This document shows, one piece after another, positions 1-8,162 of a DNA stretch of 47,894 nucleotides (its first letter is position 1; each line of letters begins with the position of its first letter). The translations under genes were made by a program, and so were the position numbers. The notes under the pieces were generated by a model. It saw only the letters and a program-made list of their open reading frames with translations. It was not told the origin of the DNA and searched no databases. This stretch comes from Patescibacteria group bacterium (GTDB lineage Bacteria > Patescibacteriota > Dojkabacteria > JAKAPS01). Location of the stretch: assembly GCA_025450075.1 (NCBI GenBank), contig JANWIC010000004.1, positions 1 through 47,894 of the forward strand. The letters run 5' to 3'.

Positions 1-308
1 GGAGCTTTTATAAAATTTAGTAGCCAGGTAAGGATTCTTGAAGCGCCATTTTTATCTGCACTGGCAAGATGAAGAATGGCAAGAGGAATGCCATGCGCAC
101 TGTTTGTATGGTCAGGATACATGTATGAAATATGGTTCTCTTCCAGAATTGTCGTAATAAGTGAAATCATACTGGATTTTCCTGAACTTCCTGTAACTAC
201 CAATACCCTTTTTTTCGATCGTAGAAGGGTGATCTTTGCAAAAAAAGAAAAATAGCTGACTGTAGGAAAATATAGATTTTTTCGAATTGTTTCTTGTATA
301 TCAATCAT
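1..308 (-). CDS. Mur-ligase-like ATP-dependent ligase, N-terminal part (cut by window edge)
   Basis: This gene is not in the ORF track because it runs off the left edge. Translating the minus strand from the ATG at 308 gives about 102 residues with no stop. Near residue 40 is a glycine-rich loop, VTGSSGKSS, that fits the GxxGK(T/S) ATP-binding loop of Mur ligases (MurC-F, MurT, FPGS). A conserved-looking TNSAHGIPLAI stretch follows, similar to the part of MurF-like ligases that handles the acceptor. The enzyme would join an amino acid or peptide to a cell-wall precursor in the cytoplasm. Which member it is cannot be told from one third of the protein. It is divergent from sufB, with about 56 bases between the two starts. 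Confidence 0.7.
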   Translation of the reverse strand, partial: MIDIQETIRKNLYFPTVSYFSFFAKITLLRSKKRVLVVTGSSGKSSMISLITTILEENHISYMYPDHTNSAHGIPLAILHLASADKNGASRILTWLLNFIKA

Positions 309-331
309 GTATCTAATACAACGTGTGTTTA

Positions 332-340
332 TGATATAAT
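332..340 (+). promoter_or_regulatory. Extended -10 promoter for sufB
   Basis: The sequence TGATATAAT is a perfect extended -10 element (TGnTATAAT). It ends 24 bases before the sufB ATG, so the leader would be about 17 bases. No good -35 box is seen 16-18 bases upstream, which is tolerable for an extended -10 promoter. Confidence 0.6.
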
Positions 341-364
341 ATCACAGTTAGCACGATTATACCT

Positions 365-1768
365 ATGCAGTCTCAAAAGAATTCAATTAAAAAAGAAGAA
401 TATACCTACGGTTTCCATGATAAAGAATCAAAATTCGGTAAACCGTTAAAGGGATTATCAAAAGAAGTTATTCACATGATTTCAGATAGAAAAAATGAGC
501 CGGATTGGATGCGTGAGATACGGCTTCGGGCATATGATATTTTCTTATCAAAATCGCTTCCCGACTGGGGTGCAGATCTTAGCGAAATTGATTTTAATGA
601 TATCTATTACTATATCGTTCCGGATGAAAAGCTGAAAAGGAATTGGGATGAAGTACCGGTAAAAGTAAAACAGACATTTGAGCGACTTGGTATTCCTGAA
701 GCAGAAAGAAAATTTCTTGCAGGAGTAGAAGCGCAATATGATTCAGAAAGTGTCTATTCTTCATTAAAAGAAGAATGGATTAATCTTGGTGTCATTTTTA
801 TGTCTACTGATGAAGCAGTACAAAAATATCCGGATATTGTGAAACAATATTTTGGAACTGTCATTCCCTCTGCTGATAATAAATTTGCTGCATTAAATAC
901 AGCAGTATGGAGCGGGGGTAGTTTTGTATATATCCCAGAAGGGGTTGAAGTGAAAATTCCATTACAAGCATATTTTCGAATTAATGCAAAAAGTATGGGA
1001 CAATTTGAACGGACACTGATCATTGCAGAAAAAGGATCTATTGCACAATATGTAGAAGGATGTACCTCCCCTATTTATGAGATAAATTCACTGCACAGTG
1101 CCGTTGTAGAAATTATTGTAAACGAAGGAGCACGTATAAGGTATACCACAATTCAAAACTGGTCAAAGAATGTATATAATTTAGTAACAAAACGAGCTGC
1201 AGCATATAAAAATGCAACGATGGAATGGGTCGATGCAAACTTAGGTTCATACAAAACAATGAAATACCCATCGGTTTATCTTTTAGAAGAAGGAGCTAGA
1301 GGTGAAGTATTATCCATAGCATTTGCAACTGACGGACAGCATATTGATTCAGGTGCAAAGATGATCCATGCTGCACCCAATACAAGTTCCCTTATTACCT
1401 CCAAATCAATATCCCAAGGAACAGGACGCGCAACGTACCGGGGACTTGTCAAAGTACATCCTGTAGCAAATAATACAAAAGTAAATGTAACATGTGATGC
1501 TCTGCTTCTTGATAAAACTTCACGGAGTGATACTTATCCGGATATGCAAATTGATAATGCTGATACTGCAGTGCAGCATGAAGCTGCAGTGAGTAAGGTT
1601 TCAGAAGAACAACTTTTTTATGTCATGAGCCGTGGATTAAAAGGAGATGATGCAATGGCAATGATCGTCAATGGATTTATTGAACCAATTGCAAAACTTC
1701 TTCCTCTGGAATATGCTATTGAACTAAACCGTCTCATACAATTAGAAATGGAAGGATCAGTCGGATAA
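365..1768 (+). CDS. sufB: Fe-S cluster assembly scaffold protein SufB
   Basis: SufB forms the scaffold of the SUF complex (SufBCD), which builds Fe-S clusters in the cytoplasm. The 467-residue length is normal. The family is recognised from the N-terminal KEEYTYGFHDKE stretch, the beta-helix core with SGGSFVYIPEGVEVKIPLQAYFR, and the C-terminal block VQHEAAVSKVSEEQLFY. The Cys at about residue 377 (VTCDALLLD) corresponds to the cysteine that builds the nascent cluster in E. coli SufB. The stop TAA overlaps the ATG of the next gene (TAATG), so the two are probably translationally coupled. No sufC, sufD or sufS is in the window, which is unusual since they normally sit beside sufB. They may be elsewhere in the genome. 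Confidence 0.95.
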   Translation: MQSQKNSIKKEEYTYGFHDKESKFGKPLKGLSKEVIHMISDRKNEPDWMREIRLRAYDIFLSKSLPDWGADLSEIDFNDIYYYIVPDEKLKRNWDEVPVKVKQTFERLGIPEAERKFLAGVEAQYDSESVYSSLKEEWINLGVIFMSTDEAVQKYPDIVKQYFGTVIPSADNKFAALNTAVWSGGSFVYIPEGVEVKIPLQAYFRINAKSMGQFERTLIIAEKGSIAQYVEGCTSPIYEINSLHSAVVEIIVNEGARIRYTTIQNWSKNVYNLVTKRAAAYKNATMEWVDANLGSYKTMKYPSVYLLEEGARGEVLSIAFATDGQHIDSGAKMIHAAPNTSSLITSKSISQGTGRATYRGLVKVHPVANNTKVNVTCDALLLDKTSRSDTYPDMQIDNADTAVQHEAAVSKVSEEQLFYVMSRGLKGDDAMAMIVNGFIEPIAKLLPLEYAIELNRLIQLEMEGSVG

Positions 1769-2067
1769 TGGAATATATTGCTGATGAATCACAACTTATC
1801 CTCCATACTCCATTCAAAGCGACATATAAAGAGAAACCAATCGTTCTTTTCAAGACAAATAAAGGAATTTTTGCAATGGAAGATCGCTGTTCACATGAAG
1901 ATTTTCCATTATCTGAATCATTATCATCTGACACGGAAGTCTCATGTCAATTACATGGTTCAACATTTGATTTAGCTTCCGGGAAACCGAAATCACTTCC
2001 TGCACTTTTTCCGGTAAAAACATACCAGGTAACAATTACAGAAGGAAAAATATTTGTTTCAGATTAA
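1768..2067 (+). CDS. Rieske [2Fe-2S] ferredoxin-like protein
   Basis: A small soluble Rieske protein of 99 residues, of the kind used as the ferredoxin component of dioxygenases or NirD-like subunits. The two Rieske motifs are present: CSH at about residues 41-43 and CQLH at about 60-63, with GSTFDLASGKPKSLPA following as in the family. It would carry one [2Fe-2S] cluster bound by two Cys and two His and transfer electrons. Coupling to sufB through a TAATG overlap suggests a role linked to Fe-S assembly. Rieske-type ferredoxins are known members of suf operons in other bacteria. The 3' end overlaps the convergent HIT gene by 4 bases. Confidence 0.88.
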   Translation: MEYIADESQLILHTPFKATYKEKPIVLFKTNKGIFAMEDRCSHEDFPLSESLSSDTEVSCQLHGSTFDLASGKPKSLPALFPVKTYQVTITEGKIFVSD

Positions 2068-2462
2068 GCTTTTATCTTCATCATTACGTGTTGGAGATCT
2101 TCTTCTGAAGCCGGTTCTTGGGGACCAAAAACGTTAATATCTTCCGTATCCCCTTGGAACATCGGATATATCTTTATATGGAAATGATTCACACCAAGAC
2201 CTTGGATAAGGATAAATGATCTCTCATATCCAAGCTTTTCTTGAAGAATTTTTGCAGTTTTTTGAGCAGTAAGAAGCGTTTCACTTACTGTGTGAGAATC
2301 AACATCAGTAAAATTTGATGGAAAATGTTTTTTGGGAAAAATGACTGTTTGCCCTTCTTTTGTAGGAAAAATATCAAGTATGGCTAAACTATTCTCATCT
2401 TCATATACTACATGAGATGGTATTTCTTTATTTACGATTTTACAAAATATACAGTTATCCAT
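2064..2462 (-). CDS. HIT family protein with altered HxHxK triad
   Basis: HIT proteins are nucleotide hydrolases or transferases that act on Ap4A-like dinucleotides or AMP conjugates. The start MDNCIFCKI with its CxxC zinc pair, the VVYEDENSLAILDIFP strand and PKKHF are typical. The histidine triad reads VNHFHIKIYP: aligned to the usual HxHxHxxP, the first and second His are kept (the second is the nucleophile) and the third is Lys. The protein is likely still folded and possibly active, but its specificity cannot be read. A TATTAC box 8 bases before the ATG could give a leaderless transcript. It is convergent with the Rieske gene. Confidence 0.88.
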   Translation of the reverse strand: MDNCIFCKIVNKEIPSHVVYEDENSLAILDIFPTKEGQTVIFPKKHFPSNFTDVDSHTVSETLLTAQKTAKILQEKLGYERSFILIQGLGVNHFHIKIYPMFQGDTEDINVFGPQEPASEEDLQHVMMKIKA

Positions 2463-2497
2463 ATGAGTATGTAATATATGATTAATATAGCAAAATA

Positions 2498-2743
2498 TTA
2501 GATGGGTGTAACATATCGTAAATCAGGCGTTAATGGTTGTCCTGGAAAGAGATGGTTTATGAGTTGTGGACCAAAGTAAATTTCAAGAAAAAGGATGATA
2601 AAAGTAATGAGCAGGCAGATGCTAGCTTCCATATAGTCTTTGCGATAGAAGAAAAATTTAAAGGCGTAAAAAAGTCCGAATGGGCAAAGTAATAAACTGA
2701 TAATATATGCCTTTAAGTAAAGAGCATAATCTTTTTCTTGCAT
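2498..2743 (-). CDS. Small membrane protein, unknown
   Basis: An 81-residue protein with two strongly hydrophobic segments (around residues 10-32 and 40-60) separated by a short charged stretch, FFFYRKDYME. It looks like a two-pass inner-membrane protein. No family is recognised. A clean extended -10 lies upstream on the same strand, which supports expression. It is followed by the HIT gene 35 bases downstream on the same strand. Confidence 0.6.
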   Translation of the reverse strand: MQEKDYALYLKAYIISLLLCPFGLFYAFKFFFYRKDYMEASICLLITFIILFLEIYFGPQLINHLFPGQPLTPDLRYVTPI

Positions 2744-2766
2744 AAGACAATTACAAAGCTTTTTAC

Positions 2767-2775
2767 ATTATAGCA
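2767..2775 (-). promoter_or_regulatory. Extended -10 promoter for the small membrane protein
   Basis: On the minus strand the sequence reads TGCTATAAT, a perfect extended -10 element, 23 bases before the ATG at 2743. It sits in the 41-base gap after the GT-C/GH5 gene, so the small membrane gene and HIT can be transcribed apart from the glycan genes. Confidence 0.6.
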
Positions 2776-2784
2776 TGTCTTTTC

Positions 2785-5340
2785 TTATGCAAGAAGTTTT
2801 TTTAAATCATTTTGTGTAAATTCACCATGAAATCCTACTGGTGAAAAACCAAATGAATTATCCGGATTCACTGACCAATTCCAAATGAGTTCACCAGTAT
2901 ATCCCATCGTTTTGGTCTTTGTAATAATGGATTTAAGATAGGTCAGTGGAGAAGATCCTTCAATCTGAGATTGTTTTGATATCCCAAGCTCTTCTATGAA
3001 TATTGGCTTTTGGTCATTTTTTACCCTTACTACCTCATTCTTTAATTTTTGTCCAATTTCTGCTGAAGAATATACAGTTATATCATCAGGCGCGTTTAAG
3101 TAGGTATGGATTGAACAAATATCAATAGATGGAATAGCACATAAATCTATTTGATTCATTGAAATATCCTGTGTTCCGATTGTAACTAAATGGTTTTGAT
3201 CAAGCTGCTTTAGGTATGATGTCATTTGTTCAGTCCAGGTATATACGGATGTATCGGGTTGAGGTTCATTCATCAAATCCCATGCTAGAATTGTGGAATC
3301 TTTTGCATATGGAATATGTGTATAAGTATTGATACGATTTACTACTTTGTTTATATAGTTTTTCATAAGATTTTGGGTATCGGGATTTGTATAGAATAAG
3401 TCAGGATTAGATAAAGGATCTTTACCTACCCAGGATACATATTGATTTTTTCCTCCATAGTCAGTCCAATTATTCACAAGAACTGGAATTAGCCTGATGT
3501 GATATTTTTTTGCAGTTGTAATAATTTCATCTGCTTGAAGAAATCTATTTTCATTCATGATTCCCGGTAGAGGTTGGAACCCGTCGGTTGTCCCTTCACC
3601 AAAAAGCCAGAACCTAACCACATTCACATTTGATTTGGAAAGCTGTGAAAAAGTATATTCTATTTGGCTATTTGTTTGGTAAGCAAGATCATATGCATTA
3701 ACACCATGAATGGTAAAAGCGGCATCATTTACCTTGAGTGTTGATCGCTCTCTTATTATAAAGAGATCATTAGATCCTTTTTTCTCATACACATTTGCGT
3801 GTTTACCAGAAAAGGCGAGTTTATAATATTGTAAAAAGCCTTTTTTCTCTTTATCCATGAGTGCAGTATAGACACTATCCCCAATATCTCCATTTGGCAT
3901 AACAATCCAAGTTGCGTATGGAGCTGGATCATATATTGCTTTTTTCCATAACGCTGATACTCCTTCATGGATAAGCTGGTTGAGTCGGATACCACTTTGG
4001 AATGCAACCGGATTGAAATATGAAGTAGACATAAGGATAGTATCAGAAGGTCCTACTTTTTGCTTGAGGAAATTTGCAATATCAGAGTTTGTAAAACTGC
4101 TCGAACCAGTTTGCCCGTCAATCACTGTTGTTACTCCTGTATGGATGAAATATATCCCTTGAGCAAAAATGATAACCCATGCTATAGTTACCGTTTCGAA
4201 TAGAAAACGGGAAGTTTGTGGGACAAGCATTGCTGCAAAAAATGAAACAGCAGGTAATGCAAGGATTGCGTATCGGACATTAAACCATTGTGTAACTAGC
4301 GGAGTTGTATACAAATGCAATTGCGGAGTATCGAGAGATGTAAACCCCAGCACCAAAGCAATGATATTGAAGATGATTGGTGATAATAGCATGAGTGCAA
4401 TGAGTATTCTTTGAGTATAATAGAATTCAATATTTTTTTTGAAGAAAAATAGTATCATGCCGATACAGCTAAACAGTAAAATAGGAATTCCAATTGTATC
4501 AATTACTGCTGATCCATAGGCAAGAAGCGACATCCCAATATTGCCTTTTGTTGCAAGCCCGCTATTAACAAGGATTAAGGTTTGTTGAGAATGTGCAGAA
4601 TATGGACCTAAGATGAAATACAATGGATTTTTAAATATTACCATGTTCCATAATATCCATATTCCCATTCCAAAAAGAACCGGCATTATGAAAAAGAGTA
4701 AAAGTCCAAATATTTGAAGCAATGTATGTCTTCTTAAGTAGATTTCATAAAAGATAATGAGAAGCATTTCTATAAATACAACAAACCATCCATCATATCT
4801 GATTAATACCTGACAAAAACCACATAATCCTAGGAATAAAAGAAAGTTAGGTTTATCTTGCTGTAACCAAGCTATGAGGCAATAGGTTGAGAGAATAAAA
4901 AAAACTAAAAAAAGAGGTTCGGTAAGCGGTGTGCTTTGAAGGTATAGCATATTTACATTTAAAGCAAATACTCCTGCTCCGATGAAAGCAATGAATTTTT
5001 TTCTAATTGACATTTTAATAATTGCATACATTCCCCAAACTGATATGACAAAACTGATCATGGAAAATATACTTCCTGCAAAACCCGAATGCCATGCCCA
5101 GTTATTCCAGATAAGAAGGAGATCTAACATATGATTGAGTGGAAGCCAAACTCCACCAAGTTGAGAAAATCCTGGTTGTAAATTATCAATAATTAATCTT
5201 GAAATATTCAAATGGGACATTGCATCGTTATATATTACACTTAATCCGGAAAAATACGTAATAAGCCACGCGATAACAGAGATACTAACTACCCCAAGTA
5301 TCGGCAGATATCGTTTTGTCCAGAGTAATATTCTCTTCAT
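2785..5340 (-). CDS. Fusion of GT-C membrane glycosyltransferase and GH5-like glycosidase
   Basis: This 851-residue protein has two parts. Residues 1-430 hold about ten membrane segments and a first extracytoplasmic loop YNDAMSHLNISR, whose Asp near position 39 matches the metal-binding or catalytic acid of GT-C (PMT/ArnT-like) enzymes that use polyprenyl-phosphate sugars. After a soluble linker, about residues 545-851 form a GH5/mannanase-like TIM barrel: IHGVNAYDL, VVRFWLFGEG, LMNEPQ with acid/base Glu near 692, IFIEELG with nucleophile Glu near 784, and LIWNWS at the end. The barrel would lie outside the cell. It starts at the stop of the preceding gene (TAATG overlap), so it is coupled to the GT2-GT2 protein. 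It may add sugars to, and cut, the same beta-glycan. Substrate is inferred only. Confidence 0.85.
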   Translation of the reverse strand: MKRILLWTKRYLPILGVVSISVIAWLITYFSGLSVIYNDAMSHLNISRLIIDNLQPGFSQLGGVWLPLNHMLDLLLIWNNWAWHSGFAGSIFSMISFVISVWGMYAIIKMSIRKKFIAFIGAGVFALNVNMLYLQSTPLTEPLFLVFFILSTYCLIAWLQQDKPNFLLFLGLCGFCQVLIRYDGWFVVFIEMLLIIFYEIYLRRHTLLQIFGLLLFFIMPVLFGMGIWILWNMVIFKNPLYFILGPYSAHSQQTLILVNSGLATKGNIGMSLLAYGSAVIDTIGIPILLFSCIGMILFFFKKNIEFYYTQRILIALMLLSPIIFNIIALVLGFTSLDTPQLHLYTTPLVTQWFNVRYAILALPAVSFFAAMLVPQTSRFLFETVTIAWVIIFAQGIYFIHTGVTTVIDGQTGSSSFTNSDIANFLKQKVGPSDTILMSTSYFNPVAFQSGIRLNQLIHEGVSALWKKAIYDPAPYATWIVMPNGDIGDSVYTALMDKEKKGFLQYYKLAFSGKHANVYEKKGSNDLFIIRERSTLKVNDAAFTIHGVNAYDLAYQTNSQIEYTFSQLSKSNVNVVRFWLFGEGTTDGFQPLPGIMNENRFLQADEIITTAKKYHIRLIPVLVNNWTDYGGKNQYVSWVGKDPLSNPDLFYTNPDTQNLMKNYINKVVNRINTYTHIPYAKDSTILAWDLMNEPQPDTSVYTWTEQMTSYLKQLDQNHLVTIGTQDISMNQIDLCAIPSIDICSIHTYLNAPDDITVYSSAEIGQKLKNEVVRVKNDQKPIFIEELGISKQSQIEGSSPLTYLKSIITKTKTMGYTGELIWNWSVNPDNSFGFSPVGFHGEFTQNDLKKLLA

Positions 5341-7493
5341 TACTGAGAGTGTGTTAGCGGATATTGCTGCAAAGCTACATGCTGTGAAGTTTGCAGATAA
5401 AGTCCATGTTTCGTTTTATTCCAATGATGCAGGTTAAATATGAATTCTTTACAAGCCTGTAGACAGGCGATACTCATGAAAAACCAATAGAACGGAACAA
5501 GGAGAGTAAAGGGAATGAGATCCCATTGCCCCCTTTTTACCAATCCAAGAGTGTATGAATACAGATACAAGAAATTACCGAAAACAAATGTTATAACAGC
5601 AATATATAATATTGGTCCGGGAAAAAGCGTATGAATAAAATTGTGAAGAGACCCTCTATCAATAATATATATTGATGTCATGATCCACATTGCAAGATTC
5701 GCAAGTGTTGCAAACACTTTTCCGCCTATCATGAGTTGGAACAGAAAAAACCCTTTACCAAAAAAATCTTTCGGGTTTCGCATATGCACGAAATATGTCT
5801 GCATATAACCTTTCATCCATCTTGCCCTTTGATTTCTCCAATTCTTTAATTTGCAATTTGCTTCCTCAAGCGTATATGAGTCAATAATAGCAGTATGATA
5901 TCCCCTCTTTGCAATTCTCATTCCTAGATCCGCATCTTCTGTGACGTTAAACGGATCCCAACCGCTTAATTTTTTTAAATCGTTTAATTTGAAATGATTT
6001 GATGTCCCTCCTAATGGAATTGGAGCCTGGAGATATTGTAATCCGGTTAATATTAATTCAAACCATACTGCATATTCTGCTGTAAACAATCTTGTTAATA
6101 GATTTTGCTTTGCATTATAGTAATTCAGTTTTGCCTGAATGCATACAACTGACTTATCCATTGTTTGAAATGCAATAATTGCCTTTTTTAACTGGTCAGG
6201 ATCAGGAATATCTTCTGCATCATAAATGACGGCATATTCCCCTCTTGCTTTTTCCAAAGCATAATTTAGAGCTTTGGGTTTTGTTTTTGGAAATGAATGC
6301 GGAACAATATGAATGGAAAAGTTTTCTGGCAAATGCATCATACTAATTTGCTCTATTGTTTCAGGATCATTTTCTTCCAGTAGAAGCATGATATCCAATT
6401 TTTCTTGCGGATAATCTAGATTTTGCATAGCTTCAATAAATTGACCAACTATCTCTGATTCTTTATATAATGGACAAAATATTGTATAGATCGGGTAATC
6501 AAATGTTTTTTTTGTTCGTGTAGATGAGATATGAAGAATTGGTGAAACTAAAAAGCTCAAAGATACAAGTAGTGTATTACACACCAAATCGACAAAATAC
6601 AAAACAGTTATTGTTGCAATAAAAATAATAAGCGTTACATGCCAATTCAAAAGAATAAAAAGACTTATTGTACAAAAGATGAGAAGAATAGTTGTCTTTT
6701 GCCATCTTGTGAAATGAGTAAGTGCTAATTCATAAAAAGGTAATGATGAATAATGAGTAAATTCCTTTCCTTTGTAGTGGAACCCGTTATGAGATGAATT
6801 TTGGATTGGTTGTCTTTTTTTCAATTTCAGCTTTATCGCCTCTCTTGCAATTTGCAATGAATCGCTAAACAAATGAATTTTTGAAATGCCTTTTGTGCGG
6901 GGAGAAAAAGTAATGGGAATAGTTGAGAGCAGAAAACCTGCATCAAGCGCTTTTACCAAAAATTCCAAATCAAACGACCATGGACGTGGATGGATAGTGA
7001 TCTGTTCTAATATTTCTTTTCGAAAAAGCTTCAAACCGGATTGAGCATCGCATGGGATGTGATGAAGCACTTTTACAAAGATAAAATTAAATGTCTTACT
7101 AAAAATTCTTCGGTACCAAACTAATTGAGATTCATTCCTGTTTGCAACGACAATATCAACTTTCCTTTCTTGAAGTATTTCATACATTTCATTAATTGCT
7201 TCAGGGGGGTATTGTAAATCAGCGTCAATAAAGCCGATAATCTCCCCTGACGCATGAGTAAATCCTTCTAATAAGGAAAAAGCTTTCCCTTTTTCTCCTT
7301 TTTTTGAATATATCTTTACATGAAAGCGATTCTTTTTCTTTCTAACTAAACTCAGAGTCCTATCAGTTGAGTGATCATCAACTATAATAACCTCATAAGG
7401 GATATGGGATCGTTTACAGCTTTGATCAATTCGCTCAAGTAAACGGATAATATTTCCCTCTTCATTTAATGTAGGTATGACAATTGAAATCAT
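5340..7493 (-). CDS. Double GT2 protein: polyprenyl-phosphate sugar synthase plus cellulose-synthase-like domain
   Basis: The ORF track starts at a TTG (7544), but the ATG at 7493 gives MISIVIPTLNEE, the usual GT2 start, with AAAGG upstream; that makes 717 residues. Domain 1 (about 1-240) is DPM1-like: VDDHSTD, DADLQYPPE near 90, and AQSGLKLFRKE, so it should make polyprenyl-phosphate-hexose at the inner membrane face. Two membrane segments follow (about 267-320). Domain 2 (about 335-565) is a processive GT2 with YDAED near 425, GGTSNHF, TEDADLG near 518 and QRARW near 555, the DxD/TED/QxxRW set of cellulose-synthase-like enzymes, then three membrane helices. The next gene is a GT-C enzyme that could use the lipid-linked sugar. 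Polymer identity is unknown. Confidence 0.88.
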   Translation of the reverse strand: MISIVIPTLNEEGNIIRLLERIDQSCKRSHIPYEVIIVDDHSTDRTLSLVRKKKNRFHVKIYSKKGEKGKAFSLLEGFTHASGEIIGFIDADLQYPPEAINEMYEILQERKVDIVVANRNESQLVWYRRIFSKTFNFIFVKVLHHIPCDAQSGLKLFRKEILEQITIHPRPWSFDLEFLVKALDAGFLLSTIPITFSPRTKGISKIHLFSDSLQIAREAIKLKLKKRQPIQNSSHNGFHYKGKEFTHYSSLPFYELALTHFTRWQKTTILLIFCTISLFILLNWHVTLIIFIATITVLYFVDLVCNTLLVSLSFLVSPILHISSTRTKKTFDYPIYTIFCPLYKESEIVGQFIEAMQNLDYPQEKLDIMLLLEENDPETIEQISMMHLPENFSIHIVPHSFPKTKPKALNYALEKARGEYAVIYDAEDIPDPDQLKKAIIAFQTMDKSVVCIQAKLNYYNAKQNLLTRLFTAEYAVWFELILTGLQYLQAPIPLGGTSNHFKLNDLKKLSGWDPFNVTEDADLGMRIAKRGYHTAIIDSYTLEEANCKLKNWRNQRARWMKGYMQTYFVHMRNPKDFFGKGFFLFQLMIGGKVFATLANLAMWIMTSIYIIDRGSLHNFIHTLFPGPILYIAVITFVFGNFLYLYSYTLGLVKRGQWDLIPFTLLVPFYWFFMSIACLQACKEFIFNLHHWNKTKHGLYLQTSQHVALQQYPLTHSQ

Positions 7494-7620
7494 AAATAAG
7501 CCTTTCTTAGGGGGTAGCATAAAATACATCAATATTGTAATCAAGGTTATAGATGCTGACTGTAATTAAAATAACAATACTATGAGCTAATATATTGAAT
7601 TAAAGCAGGAAATAATATAG

Positions 7621-7639
7621 GATATAGATGATCTATATC
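7621..7639. promoter_or_regulatory. Perfect inverted repeat in divergent intergenic region, possible operator
   Basis: GATATAGA-TGA-TCTATATC is a perfect 8-base inverted repeat with a 3-base centre. It lies between the divergent GT2-GT2 gene and the gene at 7680. Its position and short spacer fit a dimeric repressor or activator site better than a terminator, since no T-run follows. The rest of this 186-base gap shows no gene. Confidence 0.4.
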
Positions 7640-7679
7640 ACATCCTTCCCAATATTTCATTTTGTATTAGACAATTCTT

Positions 7680-8162
7680 ATGATTCAATTCATATCCGGC
7701 ATATCACCATTAATTCAACGCGCCGAAGAAGTTTTGCAATGGTGTATTAATAGTGGGATAGATGAAAGCGAATGCAGTGTTATGTATGTCGCAAAATACC
7801 ATGATGTTTCTGATAAAACATATCCATTGATTTATAGTATTCTTGGAATTGCATACAACAGTTTACCTATTCCATCTGACATAGGTGTATTATATATCGG
7901 AGGACCTCTAGCTGCATCTCTTGCTGTAACTGAAACATCGCGATCTACAGGTCCGCTTGTTGGAGGAATAGTGAATGCATGCATGGATATTGGATTTCCT
8001 GAAAATGATGCTAAGAAGATTTTTCATGCGATGCAACATGGCACTGTACTTATTGGTGCAAATATAGAAGATGAAAAGACGGAAGAAATCATGAAACTAT
8101 TCTCAGATCATGAAATCTTCCCTGTCTTTGCAATTGCATTAGAAGATATCTTCATTCCTTAA
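7680..8162 (+). CDS. Soluble protein resembling general-stress YflT/17M-type domain, unknown function
   Basis: A 160-residue protein. The C-terminal half contains a small-residue-rich central stretch, GGPLAASLAVTETSRSTGPLVGGIV, followed by IGFPENDAKKIFHAMQHGTVLIGANIEDE. This order (glycine-rich helix, then G(I/F)P..DA, then a Gly-rich turn and a hydrophobic strand) is similar to bacterial general stress proteins of the YflT/GSP17M type. The similarity is judged by eye and is moderate. No signal peptide is seen. It is divergent from the GT2-GT2 gene across a palindrome and converges with the GH113 gene with a 4-base overlap. It has no clear role in glycan synthesis. Confidence 0.55.
   Translation: MIQFISGISPLIQRAEEVLQWCINSGIDESECSVMYVAKYHDVSDKTYPLIYSILGIAYNSLPIPSDIGVLYIGGPLAASLAVTETSRSTGPLVGGIVNACMDIGFPENDAKKIFHAMQHGTVLIGANIEDEKTEEIMKLFSDHEIFPVFAIALEDIFIP

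Noticed and set aside
7493-7544. TTG start at 7544 for the double GT2 gene
   Set aside because: The stretch before the ATG at 7493 is not GT2-like, and MISIVIPTLNEE is the normal N-terminus of this family.
8142-8153. GAAGATATCTTC palindrome at the end of the gene at 7680
   Set aside because: A 12-base palindrome without a loop inside coding sequence is expected by chance in AT-rich DNA of this length.
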